Origin: Gammaproteobacteria bacterium
Lineage (GTDB): Bacteria > Gemmatimonadota > Gemmatimonadetes > Longimicrobiales > Gaopeijiaceae
Direction: 5' to 3'
DNA: 64,000 nucleotides
Assembly: GCA_028820325.1 (NCBI GenBank)
Contig: JAPPJO010000049.1
Coordinates: 1-64,000, forward strand
Shown here: positions 1 through 9,385 of the stretch, piece by piece
Position numbering within the stretch: the first letter of the stretch is position 1
How the letters are laid out: every line of letters begins with the position of its first letter
Translations under genes and position numbers: made by a program
Notes under the pieces: generated by a model
The model's input: only the letters and a program-made list of their open reading frames with translations
The model's database searches: none
Told to the model about the DNA's origin: nothing

Positions 1-216
1 CCTGTCGCCGCGTAACCCGCTTCCGCGTCAGCTCCCACCGACGGATAGTCTAACCCGGAGCGCAAGCGGCGCGGTAGATGCGAGCCGCGCGCGTCCGGCT
101 TCCCCGAGGACGCCCCATCCAGCCATGGAGGCGCCCGGCCTCTCGTGTTTCGATTGAAGGTGCCATCGAGAAGCGCGGCCGCGACCGCGCGAACGGATCA
201 TCTCCAGGGAGGGGCA

Positions 217-609
217 ATGCGCAATTCAAGTGGGTTTTCTCTCATCGAGCTACTTCTCGTCACCCTGATCATCGGCATTCTGGCCACGATCGCGATTCCC
301 CGGCTGACGGCGGCGCGCGACCGGGCCTTCGTGGCGACAATGCAGGCGGATCTCAGGAACCTGGCCACCCAGCAGGAGATCCACTACGCCGACGAACTGA
401 CCTACTCGAACGACTTCGACGACCTCGAGTTCTCTTCCTCGGACCGGGTGACCGTCACCGTCACGGAAGCATCGGGTACCGGCTGGTCCGCAACCGCGGC
501 CCACGAGGCCTTTGAAGACGACGACGGGTGCTCGGTCTACTACGGCGACGCGACGGCGACCACGCTGGGGAGTCCGGGGGGACCCGGGGAGATCGCCTGC
601 ACCCGATAG
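217..609 (+). CDS. Type IV pilin-like prepilin (major or minor pilin)
   Basis: A 130-residue protein beginning MRNSSGFSLIELLLV, the class III signal of type IV pilins: a short leader ending in Gly, then Phe-x-x-x-Glu (F7, E11) and about 20 hydrophobic residues. Prepilin peptidase would cut after Gly6 and methylate Phe7; Glu5 of the mature protein is present. The rest is a short globular domain with two cysteines near the C-terminus (in CSVYYG and IACTR) that could form the usual D-loop disulfide. The start at 217 is chosen over longer in-frame starts because a strong ribosome site (GGGAGGGG) sits just upstream and the leader then has normal length. No other pilus gene is visible, so whether it is a major pilin, minor pilin or pseudopilin is open. 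Confidence 0.85.
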   Translation: MRNSSGFSLIELLLVTLIIGILATIAIPRLTAARDRAFVATMQADLRNLATQQEIHYADELTYSNDFDDLEFSSSDRVTVTVTEASGTGWSATAAHEAFEDDDGCSVYYGDATATTLGSPGGPGEIACTR

Positions 610-615
610 GCGATC

Positions 616-1101
616 CTACCGAACGGTGAAGCGAACCGTGTCGATCACCCAGGGTTGCAGCGGCACGTGCAAGCCGTCCGCCACGACCGCGATGATCGTG
701 TAGTCGCCCGGCTCCAGATCCGTCATCTCGTACTCGGTCTGGGCCAGACCGAAGTGGACGTAGCTGCCTTCGACCGCGGGGATAGGCTGGTCGGCGGGCG
801 TGAGGTCGGCGTTGATCAGCAGGTGATGATGCCCGGTGCCCGGGTCCATCACTCCCGCCTCGACGACCTCGAGGTTGTCGACCTCGAAGACCACCCGGAC
901 GGAGCTGCCGTCGACCGTTGCGCCGTCGGCGGGTTCGGTGATGTGGACCCTCATGGCGTCGTCCATGGCGGCCGCTTCTTCGGCCATCCCGCCCTCGTCC
1001 ATCGAGTCACCCGCATCTCCCCCGCCACCACAGCCCAGCGCGGCGAGAAGTGCGGCCAACGACCACGGGCTCCATCTGCGAGTTCCTGGCATGAGTACCA
1101 T
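616..1101 (-). CDS. DUF4399 domain lipoprotein
   Basis: About 161 residues. The N-terminus has a basic stretch, a hydrophobic segment (WSLAALLAALG) and a Cys followed by glycines, which fits a lipoprotein signal. After a low-complexity Met/Glu/Asp-rich spacer, the last ~110 residues carry DUF4399 hallmarks: ITEPADGATV, then GHHHLLINAD, HFGLAQTEYEM and a final beta-rich segment. The biochemical role of DUF4399 is not established; its His-rich GHHH motif suggests metal contact, which is inference. The start could be 1101 or the internal Met at 1092; neither has a strong ribosome site. It ends 6 bp from the pilin-like gene and is convergent with it. Confidence 0.75.
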   Translation of the reverse strand: MVLMPGTRRWSPWSLAALLAALGCGGGGDAGDSMDEGGMAEEAAAMDDAMRVHITEPADGATVDGSSVRVVFEVDNLEVVEAGVMDPGTGHHHLLINADLTPADQPIPAVEGSYVHFGLAQTEYEMTDLEPGDYTIIAVVADGLHVPLQPWVIDTVRFTVR

Positions 1102-1419
1102 CCGTGTTGGCGGGGAATGGTTGGCGGTTTCCGGGGCGGCCGACGCTCGGCCACCGTCCGTGCCAGTATTGATCCGCACCTTGCCGCCCGGCAAGACCCG
1201 GGAGGCCCGGACGGCCGGCGGACGATCATGCCGGACAGCCGTCCGGCGGGGCATCCGGAAAGGTGGAATGATCTTGCCGGGAGGGGCCAGGTCGCCCAAT
1301 CTGCTACTGTCCTCATTCGGCGATTCCAGGCCCCCGCAGCCATCGATGCGGTCGCGCGCCCGGCTTGCGCGCAGCCAGCATCCCGACATGCCGGCCACCA
1401 CAGCACCAGGAGATGACGC
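1102..1419. other. Intergenic region between divergent genes
   Basis: 318 bp between the divergent DUF4399 and DUF1554-like genes. It should hold both promoters, but I see no convincing -35/-10 pair, repeat or RNA structure. Confidence 0.5.
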
Positions 1420-2061
1420 ATGCGCAAGCTACTCCCGATCCTCGTCATGACGCTCGCCGCCGGCGCACAGGCCGCACACGCGCAGAGCGCGCAGATGAAC
1501 TTCTTCCTCACCAGCGCCGGTTCCGGCGACGGAGCCAATCTCGGCGGCCTGCAGGGAGCCGATCAGATCTGCCAGGATCGCGCCTACGCGGTGGGCGCCG
1601 GCGACCTGATCTGGCGCGCCTACCTGAGCACGACCGGCGAATCGGGGGAGAACGCCCGCGACCGCATCGGCGACGGCCCCTGGTACAACTACGCCGGCAC
1701 CATGGTCGCCCGCGACGTGGACGACCTCCACTCCGAGAGCAACCTGCTGGGCAAGGAGAACTCGCTCACCGAGCGCGGCGCTGAGGTGAACGGCCGCGGC
1801 GACTCGCCCAACATGCACGACATCATCACCGGTTCGACCATGGACGGCATGGCCTCCGGCGCGGACGGCGACACCACCTGCGAGAACTGGACCAGCAACG
1901 GCAGCGACGGCAGCGCGCTGGTCGGCCACCACGACCGCGTGGGCGGCGGGCAGAACCCCACTTCCTGGAACTCGGCGCACGCCTCGCGCGGCTGTGGCCA
2001 GGAGGACCTGCAGGGCACGGGCGGCAACGGCTTCTTCTACTGCTTCGGGATCGGCAGCTAA
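1420..2061 (+). CDS. Secreted endostatin/DUF1554-like protein
   Basis: 213 residues with a Sec signal peptide (MRKLLPILVMTLAAGAQAAHA, cleavage near AHAQ). The mature part starts NFFLTSAGSGDGANLGGLQGADQIC and later contains CENWTSNGSDGS and paired cysteines near the end. This matches the layout of the DUF1554/endostatin-like C-type-lectin-fold family (known from the Leptospira Len proteins): phenylalanine-threonine start, NLGG-GAD-C, and a late WTS element. Those relatives are surface proteins that bind host ligands; a binding role here is only inferred, and the ligand is unknown. The stop is 1 bp from the convergent HupE/UreJ-like gene. Confidence 0.65.
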   Translation: MRKLLPILVMTLAAGAQAAHAQSAQMNFFLTSAGSGDGANLGGLQGADQICQDRAYAVGAGDLIWRAYLSTTGESGENARDRIGDGPWYNYAGTMVARDVDDLHSESNLLGKENSLTERGAEVNGRGDSPNMHDIITGSTMDGMASGADGDTTCENWTSNGSDGSALVGHHDRVGGGQNPTSWNSAHASRGCGQEDLQGTGGNGFFYCFGIGS

Positions 2062-2062
2062 G

Positions 2063-3433
2063 CTAGCGCCGCGCGGCGGCGTCCTCTTCGGCGACCCCCT
2101 TTTCCTGCGGCCGCCGGATCCAGCCGATCACCAGCCAGGTGGCGCCCATCACCGCCAGCGTGAGCGCCACCAGCGCCAGGGTGCGCGCCAAGAGCCCGAG
2201 GTCGAAGACGGGCCAGCGGAACGTGTACTGGGTGAGCACGCCCCACCGTTCCGTCATCCAGTGCCACGCCGTGTGCGCCACCAGTGCGGAGAGCAGGATG
2301 TTGCCGATCTTCTCCCTGATCGCGAAGCGGTAGAGCAGCTCCAGCGCCGGCACGATGATCAGCAGTGCCGCGAGCTGACCCAGCTCCACCCCCACGTTGA
2401 ACGCCAGCAGCGAAGTCACCAGGTGCGACCCCGCGAACTGCATGGTTTCGCGCAGCGCGAACGAGAACCCGAAGCCGTGGGCAAGGCCGAAGGCGAACGT
2501 GATGATCCAGCGGGTTTTCACCTTGGTGCCCACGATGTTCTCGAGCGCCATGTAGACGATCGAGGCGGCGATGAGGGTCTCGACCAGCGGCGGGAACCAG
2601 AGGGTGTTGGGAGCGAAGTTGAAGGCGGAGGCCGCCAGCGTCACCGAGTGCGCGACGGTGAAGGCGGTGACGAGAATCACCAGCGAGCGGATCCTGCGCA
2701 GCGGCGCGACCAGGCAGAGCAGGAAGAGCAGGTGGTCGATGCCGTCCAGGATGTGCTGGAAGCCGAGCACCACGAAGCGCCACGCCGCCTGGTGCCAGCG
2801 GGGATCCAGGCGCACGACCCCGGGGTGGCCCGTGTACTGGTAGAGCCGCTCCGCGCCCTCCGCGGGCAGGAAGCGCAGGATCGTGTTCACCCGCAGCGCA
2901 AGCCGCTCCAGCCCGGGGTCCATCGAGAAATCGGAGTCGGCGGACGCGATGGGGTACTCAAGGAGGATGTCGAGAAGAGCCTGCTGCCAGACGAGTTGCG
3001 TCTCGGGGGCAAGCGGCGGGCCGGTGACGTGCGCCAGCGCTGCCTCGTAGCTGGTGAACGAGCGATCCGAAGGAATTGACACGAGCGCGGCCACGAGTTC
3101 GGGCGCGGGAAGCCGCTCCCCGTTCTCGAAGAGCTGCAGCGGCGTGCCGATCCAGAGCATCGCGCCCTGCCGGATCTCGTCCTCGGCCTCGGGAATGTCG
3201 AGATAGCCCGGTCCGAAGGTCGGGAAGACGATGTCCTGCATCGTGTTGAGCGGCACCCGCACCAGGAGCCGCAGGCGGTCGTCCTCGGGCTTCACGAACA
3301 TGCGCACGATGGCGTCGGCGGGAATGTCGTGAGGCACCGGAGCCCCTTCGAGCGGCGCGGATGGACGCGTCAGGCTTACCACCCCCGCGACGACGAGGGC
3401 GAGGCCGACGATGGCAAGGTGGGTTCTGCGCAT
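2063..3433 (-). CDS. HupE/UreJ-like membrane protein
   Basis: 456 residues. It begins with a signal/membrane segment (LAIVGLALVVAGVVSL), followed by an extracytoplasmic domain of about 200 residues and then a C-terminal half of about seven hydrophobic helices. The membrane part opens with GFQHILDGIDHLLFLL, the characteristic G-x-x-H-I-x-x-G-x-DH motif of the HupE/UreJ_2 family, and also has FAFGLAHGFGFSFAL. Family members are linked to nickel or other metal transport near hydrogenase or urease genes, but this long two-domain version is common in secretome-rich bacteria without those enzymes, and neither enzyme is in view. Histidines in the helices could bind metal. The start at 3433 is chosen because the upstream extension is not protein-like. 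Confidence 0.75.
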   Translation of the reverse strand: MRRTHLAIVGLALVVAGVVSLTRPSAPLEGAPVPHDIPADAIVRMFVKPEDDRLRLLVRVPLNTMQDIVFPTFGPGYLDIPEAEDEIRQGAMLWIGTPLQLFENGERLPAPELVAALVSIPSDRSFTSYEAALAHVTGPPLAPETQLVWQQALLDILLEYPIASADSDFSMDPGLERLALRVNTILRFLPAEGAERLYQYTGHPGVVRLDPRWHQAAWRFVVLGFQHILDGIDHLLFLLCLVAPLRRIRSLVILVTAFTVAHSVTLAASAFNFAPNTLWFPPLVETLIAASIVYMALENIVGTKVKTRWIITFAFGLAHGFGFSFALRETMQFAGSHLVTSLLAFNVGVELGQLAALLIIVPALELLYRFAIREKIGNILLSALVAHTAWHWMTERWGVLTQYTFRWPVFDLGLLARTLALVALTLAVMGATWLVIGWIRRPQEKGVAEEDAAARR

Positions 3434-3588
3434 GGGCTGCCGGGAAGCTGGGGCGCGCCGAAATCCTGGCCAGGCGCCGCAATCCGCTGCGACGCGACCG
3501 GAGGGGGAGGAATCGTAACCGCCGCGGCCTTCCGCGAACAAGCCGACCGCCGTGTGCCCGGGAATGTGCGCGCGCGGCATCAACGCCG

Positions 3589-3594
3589 TATACT
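3589..3594 (+). promoter_or_regulatory. Possible -10 element (TATACT) for the NHL-propeller gene
   Basis: TATACT matches the sigma-70 -10 consensus at five of six positions and lies 66 bp before the start codon of the propeller lipoprotein. The expected -35 position is weak. Confidence 0.35.
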
Positions 3595-3660
3595 GTCAGT
3601 CTGTCGCAGATCCCTCTTGGCGCTGGTGATCCAGCCTTTTTCGACAAAGGAGATGAAGGG

Positions 3661-4866
3661 ATGAGAAGAACACGCGATCTTCTTGCCGGAGCGATTCTCG
3701 TGGCCGTCGCAGCCGCCTGCGCGGACGCCGGCATGCAGACGGCCCAGATGTCGATGGACATGGACGGAGGCGACGGCATGGCGCCGATGTTCGAGGTCGA
3801 CCCCTTCTGGCCCAAGCCGCTCCCGAACCACTGGCTGCTCGGCGCCACCATCGGCGTGGCGGTCGACTCGCGAGACCACGTCTACATCGTGCACCGCAAC
3901 ACTCCGGACCAGTTCGCGGCGCGCACCGAGATCGGGCTGGCCCAGGACCCGCCGCTGAGCGAGTGCTGCCAGCCGGCTCCCCCTGTTCTCGAGTTCGACC
4001 CGGAGGGTAATCTGGTCAACGCCTGGGGCGGACCCACCGAAGACGGCGAGTACGAATGGCCCACCTCCAACCACGGGATCGTGGTCGACCACATGGACAA
4101 CGTCTGGATCGGCGGCAACGGCGGCCAGGACAACCACGTGGTGAAGTTCACCCGCGAGGGCGACTTCCTCATGCAGATCGGCCGCTCCGGCATGCGTGAG
4201 AACAGCATGGACACCGAGAACTTCGGCCGGGTCGCCAAGATCGCCTTCGACGCCGCGGCCAACGAGGCCTACATGGCCGACGGCTATCTGAACAAGCGGG
4301 TCGTCGTCGTCGACATGGACACCGGCGAGTTCAAGCGTTTCTGGGGCGCGTACGGCAACGAGCCGGACGACGAGTACGAGTTCATGCCCTACTCGCCGGA
4401 CATTCCGCCCGCCCAGCAGTTCCGCGGACCGGTGCACTGCGCCGATCCGTCGCGCGACGGGCTGGTCTACGTGTGCGACCGGGCCTCCGACCGCATCCAG
4501 GTATTCCAGACCGACGGCACCTATGTGGACGAGGTGTTCATCGCGCCCCAGACCCTGTCGCAGGGCTCCACCTGGGACGTCGCCTTCTCGCCCGACGCCG
4601 AGCAGACCTACATGTACGTCGCGGACGGCCAGAACATGAAGGTGTACGTGATCCTGCGTGAGACCATGGAGGTTCTGTACAGCTTCGGCGACGGCGGGCG
4701 GCAGCCCGGCCTGTTCTTCGCGGTGCACAGCATCGCCACCGACTCGCAGGGCAACATCTTCACCACCGAAACCTACGAGGGGAAGCGGGTGCAGAAGTTC
4801 GTCTACACGGGCATGGGTGAAGTGACCCGAATGAACATGGGTCCGGCCTGGCCCAGCGGCGGCTGA
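3661..4866 (+). CDS. NHL-repeat beta-propeller lipoprotein
   Basis: 401 residues with a lipoprotein-type signal (MRRTRDLLAGAILVAVAAAC). After a Met-rich spacer comes a propeller made of repeated blades of the NHL/peptidylglycine-lyase-like type: GVAVDSRDHVYIVHR, GIVVDHMDNVWIGGNG, KIAFDAAANEAYMADG, and SIATDSQGNIFTTETYEGKRVQKF. Such proteins usually act outside the cytoplasm as binding scaffolds or lyase/lactonase-like enzymes; no catalytic residues can be assigned. The start is supported by a strong AAAGGAGATGAAGGG ribosome site, although the frame is open further upstream. A strong terminator follows 24 bp downstream, so this looks monocistronic. Confidence 0.8.
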   Translation: MRRTRDLLAGAILVAVAAACADAGMQTAQMSMDMDGGDGMAPMFEVDPFWPKPLPNHWLLGATIGVAVDSRDHVYIVHRNTPDQFAARTEIGLAQDPPLSECCQPAPPVLEFDPEGNLVNAWGGPTEDGEYEWPTSNHGIVVDHMDNVWIGGNGGQDNHVVKFTREGDFLMQIGRSGMRENSMDTENFGRVAKIAFDAAANEAYMADGYLNKRVVVVDMDTGEFKRFWGAYGNEPDDEYEFMPYSPDIPPAQQFRGPVHCADPSRDGLVYVCDRASDRIQVFQTDGTYVDEVFIAPQTLSQGSTWDVAFSPDAEQTYMYVADGQNMKVYVILRETMEVLYSFGDGGRQPGLFFAVHSIATDSQGNIFTTETYEGKRVQKFVYTGMGEVTRMNMGPAWPSGG

Positions 4867-4890
4867 TCGTTGAATCTCTCAGCAGTTTCG

Positions 4891-4926
4891 GGGCCCCTTC
4901 GCCGCTCTCGCGGAGGGGCCCTTTTT
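4891..4926 (+). terminator. Rho-independent terminator
   Basis: Perfect 8-bp stem GGGCCCCT / AGGGGCCC at 4891-4898 and 4914-4921, followed by TTTTT. It ends the propeller transcript. Confidence 0.9.
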
Positions 4927-5093
4927 CGGGTCCGGTCCGCGCCACGACACGCTCGGGGATGTGGCGATGCAGCTCCCCAACATTCCTCGCCTTCGGCGTG
5001 TCCTTGAAATGGCGCGCGGCGGATGCCGCGGGGTCGGGGCCCAACTGTCCCGGCCAGGGCCTCACGATTCCTGAAATCCAGGACCTGAAATTC

Positions 5094-7466
5094 ATGTCGA
5101 AGATTAGCCGGGCAGTATACCTGGCGTTGGGTGCGGCGGTGGTGGCGTCTCCGGCGCTCGCGCAGGACCAGCAGCTTCAGAATCCTCCTGACGGAGGGGC
5201 CGCGGTGGTAGTGCTCGAGGCGGAAACCGTCCTTCCCGAGATGGACATCAGCCTGGACGGCCGGGTGGACGAAGCCAGCTGGGGTCGCGCGGTTCCGATC
5301 ACCGACTTCACGCAGCAGGAGCCGGTCGAGGGCGGAGTCCCCTCCCAGAGGACCGAAGTGCGGGTCCTCTTCGACGAGGAAAACATCTACATCAGCGCCA
5401 TCCTGTACGACGATCCGGAGGGCATTCTCGCCTACCAGATGCAGCGGGACGCGCCCCTGATGACCGACGACCGCTTCATGTGGATCCTGGACACCTTCAA
5501 CGACGGACGCACCGGGTATTTCTTCGAGATCAACGCCAACGGCCTCATGGGGGACGGCCTCATCACCGGTAGCGGCGGCGGGGGGCGTGGCGGAAGAGGT
5601 GGCGGCGGCGGTTTCGGCGGCGGCGGCATGAACAAGGCCTGGGACGGCATCTGGGAGGCGCGCACCTTCCGCCGGCCCGATGGCTGGTCCGCCGAGATCC
5701 AGATCCCCTTCCGCACCCTCAACTTCGACCCTGACGCCGACCACTGGGGCATCAATTTCCAGCGCACCATCCGCCGCAACAACGAGGAGATCCTGTGGCG
5801 CGGATGGCGGCGAACCGAGGGATTGAACAAGCCGATCTTCGCGGGCGACCTGGTTGGAATCAGCACGCAGGGAATCCAGCGCGGGTACGGGTTGGAGTTG
5901 CGGGGTTCCGGGATCGGGGCCTGGCGCAACGTCCCGACCGCCGCGGAACCGCGGGATTTTCATCAGGACATCAGCCTCGACATCGACTACAACATCACGC
6001 CCAGCCTGCGCGCCTCCGCGTCCATCAATACGGATTTCGCCGAGGTCGAGAGCGACGAGCGCCGGGTGAACCTGACCCGCTTTCCCCAGCGTTTCCGTGA
6101 GCGGCGCGCCTTCTTCCTGGAGGGCTCCGGAGTCTTCAGCTTCGCTCCGCGCAGCAACCCGCAGCCGTTCTTCTCCCGCCGCATCGGCCTGAACGCGGGG
6201 CAGGAGATACCCATCGAGTACGGAACCCGCATGACCGGCCAGGCGGGCAGCTACGAAATCGGGTTCTACCAGATCGGGACCGGGAACCACGAATACACGG
6301 ATACCCAGGGGATCCTGCAGGACTTCACGCGCGAGCAGTTCTCCGTGGCCCGCGTCAAGAGGCGCATTTTCGAGCAGTCGACCATCGGAGCGATCTACAC
6401 GCGGCGCGCAACGTCGGCCGCCAGCCCGCTGCAAGGCGAGTCGGGAGTGGCGCCGGGCGATCGCCACACGGCGGGTATGGACCTCGCCTTCAACACGCGC
6501 AACTTCCTGGGCAACAAGAACCTGGAACTCGAAGCGTTCTACGTCTGGAATTCGAATCCGGACCCGACGGTGGTCCGAACCACAACGGATCTGTCCGCGC
6601 ACGGATTTCGCCTGAACCTGCCCAACGACATCTGGTCCGGGCATGTCTCCTACCGACAGTTCGGAGACGACTACAGCCCCGCGGTCGGCTTCGTTCCCCG
6701 CAACGATTTCCGCCGGGTCGAGCCGCGCATCGGCTGGTCCCCCAGGCCGTCGTCCATCGACTGGATCCGGAGCCTGGACTTCTCCGTGCAGTTCCGGCAC
6801 CTGGAGGAGCTGGGCAGCGGGATCGTGGAAGAGCGGGAGTGGGACCTGAACCTGCTGGGCGTCCGGTTCGAGAGCGGGGACGGCTTCTCGGTGAACGCCA
6901 AGCGCGTCTACGAGTTCCTCGACTTCGGCTACGAGATCGTGGACGGGGTCGACATTCTGCCGGGCGACTACACCAACTGGGAGTATTCGATACGCGGCAA
7001 CACCGCCGGCCGGCGGCGGGTGTCCCTCTACGGATCCGTGACCACCGGAGGCTTCTGGGACGGGGACCGGACCCGCTACGGGGGGCGGGTCTCGTTCCGT
7101 CCCAACCCGGGCATCAACATTTCGACCAACATCGAATACAACGATGCGCAACTTCCGACCGGCGACTTCACCACCAGCCTGTACGAGCTGGAGACCGAGT
7201 GGAATCCGAGCCCCTGGATGAGCCTCACCAACCAGCTTCAGTACGACAGCCGGAGCGAGATCATCGGCCTGTTCGCGCGCCTGCGCTGGATCATCGAGCC
7301 CGGGAATGACGTCTACCTGGTGTACACGCACAACTGGCGTGACTGCTCCCTGTACGGAGCGGGTTCCGGATGCAGTGGGCTGGATTTCGACCCGCGCGCG
7401 GATCCCAGGTTCATGACCCTCTCGAGGGGCGGAGCCCTGAAGCTGAACTACACATTTCGACTGTGA
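5094..7466 (+). CDS. DUF5916 outer-membrane protein with N-terminal CBM9-like domain
   Basis: 790 residues with a Sec signal (SRAVYLALGAAVVASPALAQ). Residues ~45-230 form a carbohydrate-binding-module-9-like domain (MDISLDGRVDEASWGRA, TEVRVLFDEENIYISA, YFFEINANGLMGDG, WSAEIQIPFRTLNF). The remaining ~550 residues are amphipathic, aromatic-rich beta strands typical of DUF5916, predicted to be an outer-membrane barrel, ending with an aromatic/hydrophobic strand (LKLNYTFRL). Members are common in Bacteroidota and Gemmatimonadota; the substrate is not known. A Gly/Arg-rich loop at about residues 159-178 interrupts the first domain. The start at 5094 gives a proper signal peptide, though its ribosome site is weak. 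It is followed 50 bp later by a gamma-glutamyltransferase gene. Confidence 0.85.
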   Translation: MSKISRAVYLALGAAVVASPALAQDQQLQNPPDGGAAVVVLEAETVLPEMDISLDGRVDEASWGRAVPITDFTQQEPVEGGVPSQRTEVRVLFDEENIYISAILYDDPEGILAYQMQRDAPLMTDDRFMWILDTFNDGRTGYFFEINANGLMGDGLITGSGGGGRGGRGGGGGFGGGGMNKAWDGIWEARTFRRPDGWSAEIQIPFRTLNFDPDADHWGINFQRTIRRNNEEILWRGWRRTEGLNKPIFAGDLVGISTQGIQRGYGLELRGSGIGAWRNVPTAAEPRDFHQDISLDIDYNITPSLRASASINTDFAEVESDERRVNLTRFPQRFRERRAFFLEGSGVFSFAPRSNPQPFFSRRIGLNAGQEIPIEYGTRMTGQAGSYEIGFYQIGTGNHEYTDTQGILQDFTREQFSVARVKRRIFEQSTIGAIYTRRATSAASPLQGESGVAPGDRHTAGMDLAFNTRNFLGNKNLELEAFYVWNSNPDPTVVRTTTDLSAHGFRLNLPNDIWSGHVSYRQFGDDYSPAVGFVPRNDFRRVEPRIGWSPRPSSIDWIRSLDFSVQFRHLEELGSGIVEEREWDLNLLGVRFESGDGFSVNAKRVYEFLDFGYEIVDGVDILPGDYTNWEYSIRGNTAGRRRVSLYGSVTTGGFWDGDRTRYGGRVSFRPNPGINISTNIEYNDAQLPTGDFTTSLYELETEWNPSPWMSLTNQLQYDSRSEIIGLFARLRWIIEPGNDVYLVYTHNWRDCSLYGAGSGCSGLDFDPRADPRFMTLSRGGALKLNYTFRL

Positions 7467-7516
7467 TCGAGGGGCGCCCCCGGGCGCCCGCCCGCTTTTC
7501 GCCCGGAGGTTGATGC

Positions 7517-9274
7517 ATGCGGTATTCCCGTCCCGTCCGTAACTTCGCCGCTTTCGTCTGCCTGACCCTCGCGACCGCCTGCGCGCCACAGGGCGTGATG
7601 GAGCAGGCAGCGATGGAGGGCGGCGAGGTCCCGCTCCCCGTGACCGGCCGCTCGGTGGTCAACACCGAGATGGGGATCGTCGCGACCAACAACCCGCTGG
7701 CGTCGTCGGTGGGCGTGCAGATCCTCGAGCAGGGCGGAAACGCCATCGACGCGGCCATCGCGGCCAACTCGGCGCTCGCGCTCATGGATCCCACGTCGAA
7801 CGGAATCGGCGGCGACCTGTTCGCCATCATCTACCTGGCCGAGACCGAGGAGATCTTCGGGCTGAACGCCAGCGGCTGGTCGCCCGCGGCCCTCGACGCC
7901 CAGTACCTGAAGGAACTGGGGCACGAGAGCATGCCCCGCCGCGGCATCCACTCGGTCACCGTGCCGGGGGTGATCGCCGGCTGGGACGCCATGCGCGAGC
8001 GCTTCGGCAACCTCGACTTCGGCACCATCCTGGCGCCGGCCATCTGGTACGCCGAGAGCGGCTTTCCCATCCACGAGGTCACCGGGCGCATGTGGGCGGG
8101 GTCGGTCGACATGCACCAGCAGCACCCCAACAGCGCCCATACCTACCTGGTAGACGGCGAGCGGGCGCCCAAGGTGGGCGAAGTGTTCAAGAACCCCGAC
8201 TTCGCCAACACCCTGCGGCGCATCGTCGCTGATGGCCGCGACGGCTACTACAAGGGCCCCACCGCCGAGGCGATCATCGCCATCTCCGACGAGTTCGACG
8301 GCACCATGACGCTGGATGACCTGGCGGAGTACGAGCCCGAGTGGACGGAGACCATCTCCACCACCTACCGCGGGTGGACGGTGCACGAGATGCCCCCTAA
8401 CGGGCAGGGGATCGCCGCCCTCATGATGCTCGACATCATGGAGAATTATCCCCTCGGCGAGTACGGCTTCCACAGCCCCGAGGCCCTGCACGTCATGATC
8501 GAGTCCAAAAAGCTGGCCTACGCGGACATGATCACCTACGTCGGCGATCCGCGCTTCAGCAAGGTTCCGGTCGCCGGAATGCTCGACAAGGAGCGGGCCA
8601 GGGAGCGCGCCCAACTCATCGACATGAACCGGGCCATGTGCTCGGTCGAGCCGTCACGCTTCGTAGGGCTCGACAACGAGGACGGCGGAGACACGATCTA
8701 CCTGACCACGATCGACAAGGACGGCAACATCGTCTCCTACATCCAGAGCAACTACTCGGGCTTCGGCTCCGGGCTGGTGCCGCCGGGCACGGGCTTCATG
8801 CTCCACAACCGGGGCGCGCTGTTCACGCTGGACGAGAGCCACCCCAACGTGCTCGAAGGGCACAAGCGGCCGCTCAACACCATCATTCCGGGCCTGATGG
8901 TCAACAACGAGGGCGGCGAGCGGATCGGCTTCGGCATCATGGGCGGCTTCAACCAGCCGCAGGCGCACGCGCAGTTCATCGCCAACATCGTCGACTACGG
9001 GATGAACATTCAGCAGGCGCACGAGGCCGGCCGCTTCACCAAGGGCAGCTTCGACGGCTGCGACGTGAACATGGAGATGATGATCCCGGAGTGGGTGCGC
9101 GCGGAGCTGACCGCGCTCGGCCACGAGATCAGCGTGCGGCCTCCGCGGACCGGCGGCTTCGGCTACGGCCAGGCGGTCATGGGCGACGGCACCGGCGTGC
9201 ACTACGGCGCTTCGGAATCACGCCACGACGGCATGGCCATGCCCCAGGCCGCCCCGGTGTTCGCGAACCGGTAG
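7517..9274 (+). CDS. ggt: Gamma-glutamyltransferase-like lipoprotein
   Basis: 585 residues, normal length for the family. The lipoprotein signal ends at LATAC. Family signatures include GGNAIDAAIAANSALALMDPTSNGIGGDLF and GFNQPQAHAQ. Enzymes of this family self-cleave before a catalytic Thr; aligning TTHYSVVDKDGN of known enzymes with DTIYLTTIDKDGN here places it at Thr393. The predicted reaction is hydrolysis or transfer of gamma-glutamyl groups from glutathione and peptides, at the periplasmic face. The segment equivalent to the oxyanion-hole SS pair is not obvious to me, so strict substrate specificity is uncertain. A good ribosome site (CCGGAGGTTGATGC) supports the start. It probably shares a transcript with the DUF5916 gene and ends at a strong terminator. 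Confidence 0.88.
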   Translation: MRYSRPVRNFAAFVCLTLATACAPQGVMEQAAMEGGEVPLPVTGRSVVNTEMGIVATNNPLASSVGVQILEQGGNAIDAAIAANSALALMDPTSNGIGGDLFAIIYLAETEEIFGLNASGWSPAALDAQYLKELGHESMPRRGIHSVTVPGVIAGWDAMRERFGNLDFGTILAPAIWYAESGFPIHEVTGRMWAGSVDMHQQHPNSAHTYLVDGERAPKVGEVFKNPDFANTLRRIVADGRDGYYKGPTAEAIIAISDEFDGTMTLDDLAEYEPEWTETISTTYRGWTVHEMPPNGQGIAALMMLDIMENYPLGEYGFHSPEALHVMIESKKLAYADMITYVGDPRFSKVPVAGMLDKERARERAQLIDMNRAMCSVEPSRFVGLDNEDGGDTIYLTTIDKDGNIVSYIQSNYSGFGSGLVPPGTGFMLHNRGALFTLDESHPNVLEGHKRPLNTIIPGLMVNNEGGERIGFGIMGGFNQPQAHAQFIANIVDYGMNIQQAHEAGRFTKGSFDGCDVNMEMMIPEWVRAELTALGHEISVRPPRTGGFGYGQAVMGDGTGVHYGASESRHDGMAMPQAAPVFANR

Positions 9275-9293
9275 CCGACCCACCCGGCAAGAC

Positions 9294-9334
9294 AAGGCCG
9301 GCTTCCCCGTTCCACCGGGGGAGCCGGCCTTTTG
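9294..9334 (+). terminator. Rho-independent terminator
   Basis: Long hairpin: AAGGCCGGCTTCCCC at 9294-9308 pairs with GGGGAGCCGGCCTT ending at 9331, followed by TTTTG. It terminates the ggt transcript and may also serve the convergent TPR gene. Confidence 0.9.
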
Positions 9335-9385
9335 TCTTCTCGCCGTGGATCCGAGCGGATTACCGCCCGCGTTCCGCCGCGTCGG

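Noticed and set aside
4803-7589. 928-codon open frame on the minus strand
   Set aside because: Antisense shadow of the DUF5916 gene in high-GC DNA; residue pattern is Val/Arg/Gly/His-rich with no domain.
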